From positions 61,813-125,812 of the forward strand of contig CACYPV010000004.1 in assembly GCA_902776375.1 (NCBI GenBank): a stretch of DNA of 64,000 nucleotides, read 5' to 3'. Position 1 is the stretch's first letter. Every line of letters begins with the position of its first letter. Made by a program: the position numbers and the translations under genes. Of this stretch, positions 60,642-64,000 are shown in pieces. The notes beneath the pieces were generated by a model. The model saw only the letters and a list, made by a program, of their open reading frames with translations. It searched no databases and was not told the origin of the DNA. Source of the stretch: an uncultured Ruminococcus sp. (GTDB lineage Bacteria; Bacillota; Clostridia; Oscillospirales; Acutalibacteraceae).

Positions 60642-62309
60642 ATGAAAAAATTACTTTCCTTAATAATATGCGCCGCTCTGCTCGGCGGATGCCTGCTGAC
60701 AGGCTGCGGCTCAAGCGAAAGCTCAAAGGACAACAGCGGCTCATCCGGCGCGGAGTCCGGCTCGACCGAAACAAAAACAGCCGACCCGATGGAGGGTCTG
60801 ACCGCCGCTGCTTCCACCGACAAGTACCGCAATGTGTATCAGATATTCACCCAGTCGTTCTGCGACTCGGACGGCGACGGTATAGGTGACTTCAAGGGCA
60901 TCATTTCTCAGCTTGACTATATCAACGACGGCGACCCCAACGGGGGAGACGATCTTGGCACGGACGCGCTGTGGATGACCCCGATCAATCCCTCCGAATC
61001 CTACCACAAGTACAGCGTTGAGGACTACTACAACGTTGACAAAAGCTTTGGTACGCTCGAGGATTTCGACAAACTGGTAGAGGAGTGTCACAAGCGCGGC
61101 ATCAACGTCATCCTCGACTTGGTGCTCAACCACATCTCCTACAAGAACCCTCTCTTCCTCGAAGCGTGCGAGGAAGTAGAAAAAGGCAAGCTCGACGGCA
61201 AGGCGAAGTACTTTGAGTTCCACGAAAAAGGCTATTACGACGAGACCGTTCAGACGATCTCCGTCGGCGACTACGTATGCGAGGCGAATTTCTCGCCGAC
61301 CATGCCCGAGTGGAATCTCACCTCCGACAAAACGAAAGAGGAATTCACCAAGATCGCTAAGTTCTGGATCGACCGCGGCGTAGACGGCTTCCGTCTTGAC
61401 GCTGTAAAGTACTTTGACAACAAGCATACCAACGGTCCCGAGTTCCTGAAATGGTTCGTGGACACCTGCCGCGGAATGAAGGACGACTTTTATCTCGTCG
61501 GCGAGGACTGGGACGACGATTCCAAAATCAAGGAATTCTACACTAGCGGCATCGACAGCCTGTTCGCTTTCCGTTTTGCGCAGAGCTTCGGCGAGATCGT
61601 TGAGAACATCAACACCCATTCGGGACAGAAGCTTGTGAAGAAGTTCGTTTCCTACGACAAGAAGATGAGAGAGTCGAATCCCGACTACATCAACGCCATG
61701 TTCCTGTCCAACCACGATCAGGCGAGGATCGCGAACGCCCTTGAAAACAAGGGGCTTGCGGTCGAGAAGTTTGCCGCGAACGTGTATATGCTGGTTCCGG
61801 GCAACTCCTACACCTACTACGGCGAGGAGATCGGTATGCTGGCTCCCAACACCGACAGCGACAAATATTATCGTCTTCCCATGATATTCGACAGTGAAAA
61901 CCTGCCCGACATCACAGTGGACGGCGCGTCGACTATTGAGGCGCCCACAGGCGGCGGAGTCAAGCAGCAGCTCGAGAACAAGGATTCTCTGCTCAACCAT
62001 TACCGCCGCCTCATCACCGCCAAGCTTCAAAATCCTGAGATCGCGAGAGGCAAGATCACCGCTCAGCAGGATTTCGGCGACGCCGCCGTAGGAGCCTACT
62101 ACATCGAAGCGGACGGCAAAAAGCTGATGGTGATACACAATTTCAGCGCCGATAAGGAAACAACGCTTGAGATCACGGACGAAATGATCCCCAACGCGAA
62201 GGTATGCGCCGACTTCCTCGGCTCTGCCGATGACGCTCACCTTGAGCTCAAGGATGGAAAAATCACCATGCCCGCGTATTCATCGGTTGTCATCAGGTCA
62301 GCCTCCTGA
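60642..62309 (+). CDS. GH13 alpha-amylase-family lipoprotein
   Basis: The 555-residue protein has a signal peptide with lipobox LLTGC near residue 23 and a Ser/Gly-rich linker. The GH13 barrel has all core motifs: DLVLNH near residue 160, GFRLDAVKY with nucleophile Asp 253, GEDWDD with acid/base Glu 288, and LSNHDQ with Asp 359. The N-terminal FCDSDGDGIGDFKGI calcium-like motif is typical of alpha-glucosidase/neopullulanase-type members. The beta-sandwich follows. It should cut maltodextrins at the cell surface beside the MalEFG importer. Confidence 0.92.
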   Translation: MKKLLSLIICAALLGGCLLTGCGSSESSKDNSGSSGAESGSTETKTADPMEGLTAAASTDKYRNVYQIFTQSFCDSDGDGIGDFKGIISQLDYINDGDPNGGDDLGTDALWMTPINPSESYHKYSVEDYYNVDKSFGTLEDFDKLVEECHKRGINVILDLVLNHISYKNPLFLEACEEVEKGKLDGKAKYFEFHEKGYYDETVQTISVGDYVCEANFSPTMPEWNLTSDKTKEEFTKIAKFWIDRGVDGFRLDAVKYFDNKHTNGPEFLKWFVDTCRGMKDDFYLVGEDWDDDSKIKEFYTSGIDSLFAFRFAQSFGEIVENINTHSGQKLVKKFVSYDKKMRESNPDYINAMFLSNHDQARIANALENKGLAVEKFAANVYMLVPGNSYTYYGEEIGMLAPNTDSDKYYRLPMIFDSENLPDITVDGASTIEAPTGGGVKQQLENKDSLLNHYRRLITAKLQNPEIARGKITAQQDFGDAAVGAYYIEADGKKLMVIHNFSADKETTLEITDEMIPNAKVCADFLGSADDAHLELKDGKITMPAYSSVVIRSAS

Positions 62310-62342
62310 ATCACGGCAAAAAACACACAAGGGCATGTTCCC

Positions 62343-62382
62343 GCAAAGTATTTTTAGCAGGCTATTTTTGTTAATACTTTGC
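62343..62382 (+). terminator. Hairpin after the GH13 gene
   Basis: GCAAAGTATT (62343-62352) pairs with AATACTTTGC (62373-62382). The tail is not U-rich, so termination is uncertain. Confidence 0.45.
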
Positions 62383-62413
62383 TCATTATTGATAAAAGTT
62401 ACCTAAAAATACC

Positions 62414-62442
62414 TTGACACATCGTGTAATTTATGGTATCAT
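62414..62442 (+). promoter_or_regulatory. Promoter of the membrane protein gene
   Basis: TTGACA (62414-62419), 17 bases, TATCAT (62437-62442). Confidence 0.75.
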
Positions 62443-62500
62443 CATCAATAGAGGGATTACGCTTTTGCGGCAATTCAAATGTATTATAATGAGGTGTGTT

Positions 62501-63154
62501 ATGAACGTTAAAATTCTGACAACAAGATATAAAACCCCGTCATTTATTAAACTGATCGGATCGATTCTTTTTATCGCGGTTGTTGTTCTGATGATCGCTA
62601 TGCCTGTATTTGAGTTGATTCCTCAGGGTCAGTACATCGAAGCATTCAATTATGACGGTGCGTTAAAAGAAGGCGCAACCTACACGTCCGAAACTTACAC
62701 CGTCTTCACAATGATGCAGCATGACTACGGCAATGCAGCCGCTATGGCTATCATGATGACTCAGTGCATCCTCGGCGCAGTCGCCGGTGTGGCTCTTCTG
62801 TGGATGAACAGACCTAAGCTCGCCGCTATTCCCGCAGCCGTAATTTGCTGGACAATCATTTTCTCGGTATTCAGAGCAACACAGACCGGCGTTAACAAGG
62901 TTCTTCCCGCCAAGCTGTTTGACGGTCCCGAGTTCTGGACTTCGGTCAACAAGAACATCTCTTCGCTCGACGGTCCGTTTGACACGATGTCAAAGGGCAC
63001 CTATGTACAGCAGTATACGATCGATAAGGAGCACTACATCTTCAGCACCTTCGGCCGTTACTGGCTGATCTGGGTAGCGGGCTGCGTCCTGCTGGCTTGC
63101 GTCATCGCGGCTATCCTTCTCACCAAGACCATGATCGAGAAGAAGAAAAAATAA
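62501..63154 (+). CDS. Membrane protein, function unknown
   Basis: The 217-residue protein has four likely helices (about 16-38, 78-98, 105-122, 183-206). Two outside loops hold EAFNYDGALKEGATYTSET and TSVNKNISSLDGPFDTMSKG. It ends KTMIEKKKK. ATG 62501 follows GAGGTG and lies about 50 bases after the promoter, which rules out the longer frame. I recognise no family. A terminator follows before the rpsL operon. Confidence 0.7.
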   Translation: MNVKILTTRYKTPSFIKLIGSILFIAVVVLMIAMPVFELIPQGQYIEAFNYDGALKEGATYTSETYTVFTMMQHDYGNAAAMAIMMTQCILGAVAGVALLWMNRPKLAAIPAAVICWTIIFSVFRATQTGVNKVLPAKLFDGPEFWTSVNKNISSLDGPFDTMSKGTYVQQYTIDKEHYIFSTFGRYWLIWVAGCVLLACVIAAILLTKTMIEKKKK

Positions 63155-63183
63155 TTAAACGACATTTCTAAAAGGGTCGGCTC

Positions 63184-63202
63184 AAAAGAGTCGGCTCTTT
63201 TT
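63184..63202 (+). terminator. Terminator of the membrane protein gene
   Basis: AAAAGAG, loop TCGG, CTCTTTT, then further T. The stem includes a direct repeat of GTCGGCTC with the bases upstream. Confidence 0.75.
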
Positions 63203-63251
63203 TAGTGGCTAGTGGCTAGAGGCTAGAAGCTAGTGCCTAGTACCTAATAAC
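63203..63251. repeat. Heptamer tandem repeat, CTAGAAG class
   Basis: Seven 7-base units: TAGTGGC twice, TAGAGGC, TAGAAGC, TAGTGCC, TAGTACC, TAATAAC. It lies between the terminator and the rpsL promoter. Confidence 0.85.
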
Positions 63252-63275
63252 TAAATAAAAACTGCTAAAAAAGTA

Positions 63276-63304
63276 TTGACAAATCTGTAACGGTGGTTTA
63301 TAAT
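63276..63304 (+). promoter_or_regulatory. Promoter of the rpsL operon
   Basis: TTGACA (63276-63281), 17 bases, TATAAT (63299-63304). The leader is about 100 bases long. Confidence 0.9.
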
Positions 63305-63410
63305 GTTTAGGCGTGAACATGGCATAACTGCGCCCTTTTATAGGTAGGGGCGAGGCGTGCCGAGTCCACAGGCTTATCAATTCTTAAATCTTAAGGAAAG
63401 GAGGAGAAGC

Positions 63411-63827
63411 ATGCCTACCTTTAACCAGTTGGTACGCAAGGGCAGAGAAGTTTCTGAGAAAAAGGCAAAGGCCCCGGCACTTTTGAAGGGCTGGAACTCT
63501 AAGAAAAGAGTTGCCATCGATCAGAACTCCCCGCAAAAAAGAGGTGTCTGTACTGCAGTCAAGACCGCTACCCCGAAAAAGCCTAACTCAGCGCTTAGAA
63601 AGATCGCCAGAGTAAGACTTTCTAACGGTATTGAAGTCAGTTCCTACATCCCCGGCGTCGGCCACAACCTTCAGGAGCACAGCGTGGTTCTGATCCGCGG
63701 CGGCCGTGTTAAGGACCTTCCCGGTGTTCGTTACCACATTGTCCGCGGCACACTTGACGCGCAGGGCGTAAACGGTCGTATGCAGAGCCGTTCCAAGTAC
63801 GGCGCTAAGCGTCCGAAGAAAAAGTAA
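63411..63827 (+). CDS. rpsL: 30S ribosomal protein S12
   Basis: The 138-residue protein has the S12 start [20 protein letters not shown], the decoding-site loop [20 protein letters not shown] around residue 50 and [20 protein letters not shown] around residue 95. It contacts the A-site codon-anticodon helix. Both lysines linked to streptomycin response (in KPNS and VKDLPG) are the wild-type form. ATG 63411 follows AAAGGAGGAG; the longer frame is rejected. rpsG follows. Confidence 0.98.
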   Translation: MPTFNQLVRKGREVSEKKAKAPALLKGWNSKKRVAIDQNSPQKRGVCTAVKTATPKKPNSALRKIARVRLSNGIEVSSYIPGVGHNLQEHSVVLIRGGRVKDLPGVRYHIVRGTLDAQGVNGRMQSRSKYGAKRPKKK

Positions 63828-63975
63828 GGAATTGACAAAGCTCTCAAAACTTAGCTAATAAGTTTCTGCTATGCGGCAGGATATTCATATATAACAGAAT
63901 GTCTTGTTGGCATACGGGAGTTTGTCGCTTTCGAGTACCTATGATATCTCAATTATTGTGAAGGAGGGAAGCAAA

Positions 63976-64000
63976 GTGCCAAGAAGAGGTTCTATTGCGA
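63976..64000 (+). CDS. rpsG: 30S ribosomal protein S7, first codons (cut by window end)
   Basis: GTG at 63976 follows AAGGAGGG and begins the S7 start M-PRRGSIA. Only eight codons are visible. The 148-base gap from rpsL is longer than usual and has no clear terminator, so both belong to one str operon. Confidence 0.85.

Noticed and set aside
60741-62240. A 499-codon open frame on the minus strand opposite the GH13 gene
   Set aside because: It mirrors the codon pattern of the GH13 gene, has no family motifs or ribosome site, and the plus-strand frame has all catalytic motifs.
63357-63827. S12 with an 18-residue N-terminal extension
   Set aside because: The ribosome site AAAGGAGGAG and the family start place initiation at 63411.
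1-64000. tRNA or rRNA genes
   Set aside because: No cloverleaf with a GTTCGA-type T arm or rRNA-like segment was noticed by eye; a covariance scan would be decisive.

Overview
The window looks like a chromosomal segment of a mid-GC, Gram-positive anaerobe of the Clostridia, most likely an Oscillospiraceae/Ruminococcaceae-type gut bacterium. The evidence is the hrcA-grpE-dnaK-dnaJ-prmA order with a CIRCE operator, near-consensus TTGACA-17-TATAAT promoters with AGGAGG ribosome sites, several lipoprotein signals, a clostripain-family protease, a YolD/Y-family polymerase pair, and three cyclic-di-GMP-I (GEMM) riboswitches. No rRNA, tRNA, CRISPR array, transposase or prophage gene was recognised. 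Taxonomy is inferred from gene style only.

Layout. 1-5.0 kb: end of pyrC, an HMGL-like aldolase, pyrF, serC and serA. 5.0-7.3 kb: an aquaporin and an ECF sigma factor with a membrane partner. 7.3-13.1 kb: heat-shock operon on the minus strand. 13.2-15.3 kb: small genes, including rpsT, a Nif11-type RiPP-precursor-like peptide and a membrane protein with a very acidic tail. 15.4-22.4 kb: an operon that should make dTDP-Fuc4N(Ac), load it on a lipid carrier, flip it and transfer it outside the cell. 22.4-23.0 kb: a HicB-like orphan behind a highly structured leader RNA that ends in a terminator.

23.0-45.3 kb is the most remarkable part, a cyclic-di-GMP island. A minus-strand operon carries REC-GGDEF*-EAL and membrane HD-GYP proteins. 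Facing away from it, a c-di-GMP riboswitch with two terminators precedes eight tightly packed genes: a lipoprotein, a coiled coil, a membrane HD-GYP protein, a three-member family of exported glycosidase-like proteins, a HEAT-repeat protein and a processive family-2 glycosyltransferase. This resembles an exopolysaccharide machine. A membrane GGDEF cyclase closes the block from the other side. Two further c-di-GMP riboswitches then control two secreted proteins that share a nearly identical C-terminal domain.

45.5-64 kb: a clostripain/LRR lipoprotein, an XRE-DUF2975 pair with paired palindromic operators, an Mrp-type Fe-S carrier, YolD plus Y-family polymerase, pncB, murE with two small coupled genes, a maltodextrin ABC importer with a GH13 lipoprotein, a membrane protein, and rpsL followed by the start of rpsG.

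A genome-wide feature visible here is a set of intergenic tandem heptamer repeats. Seven loci in three sequence classes sit directly beside or across stop codons.
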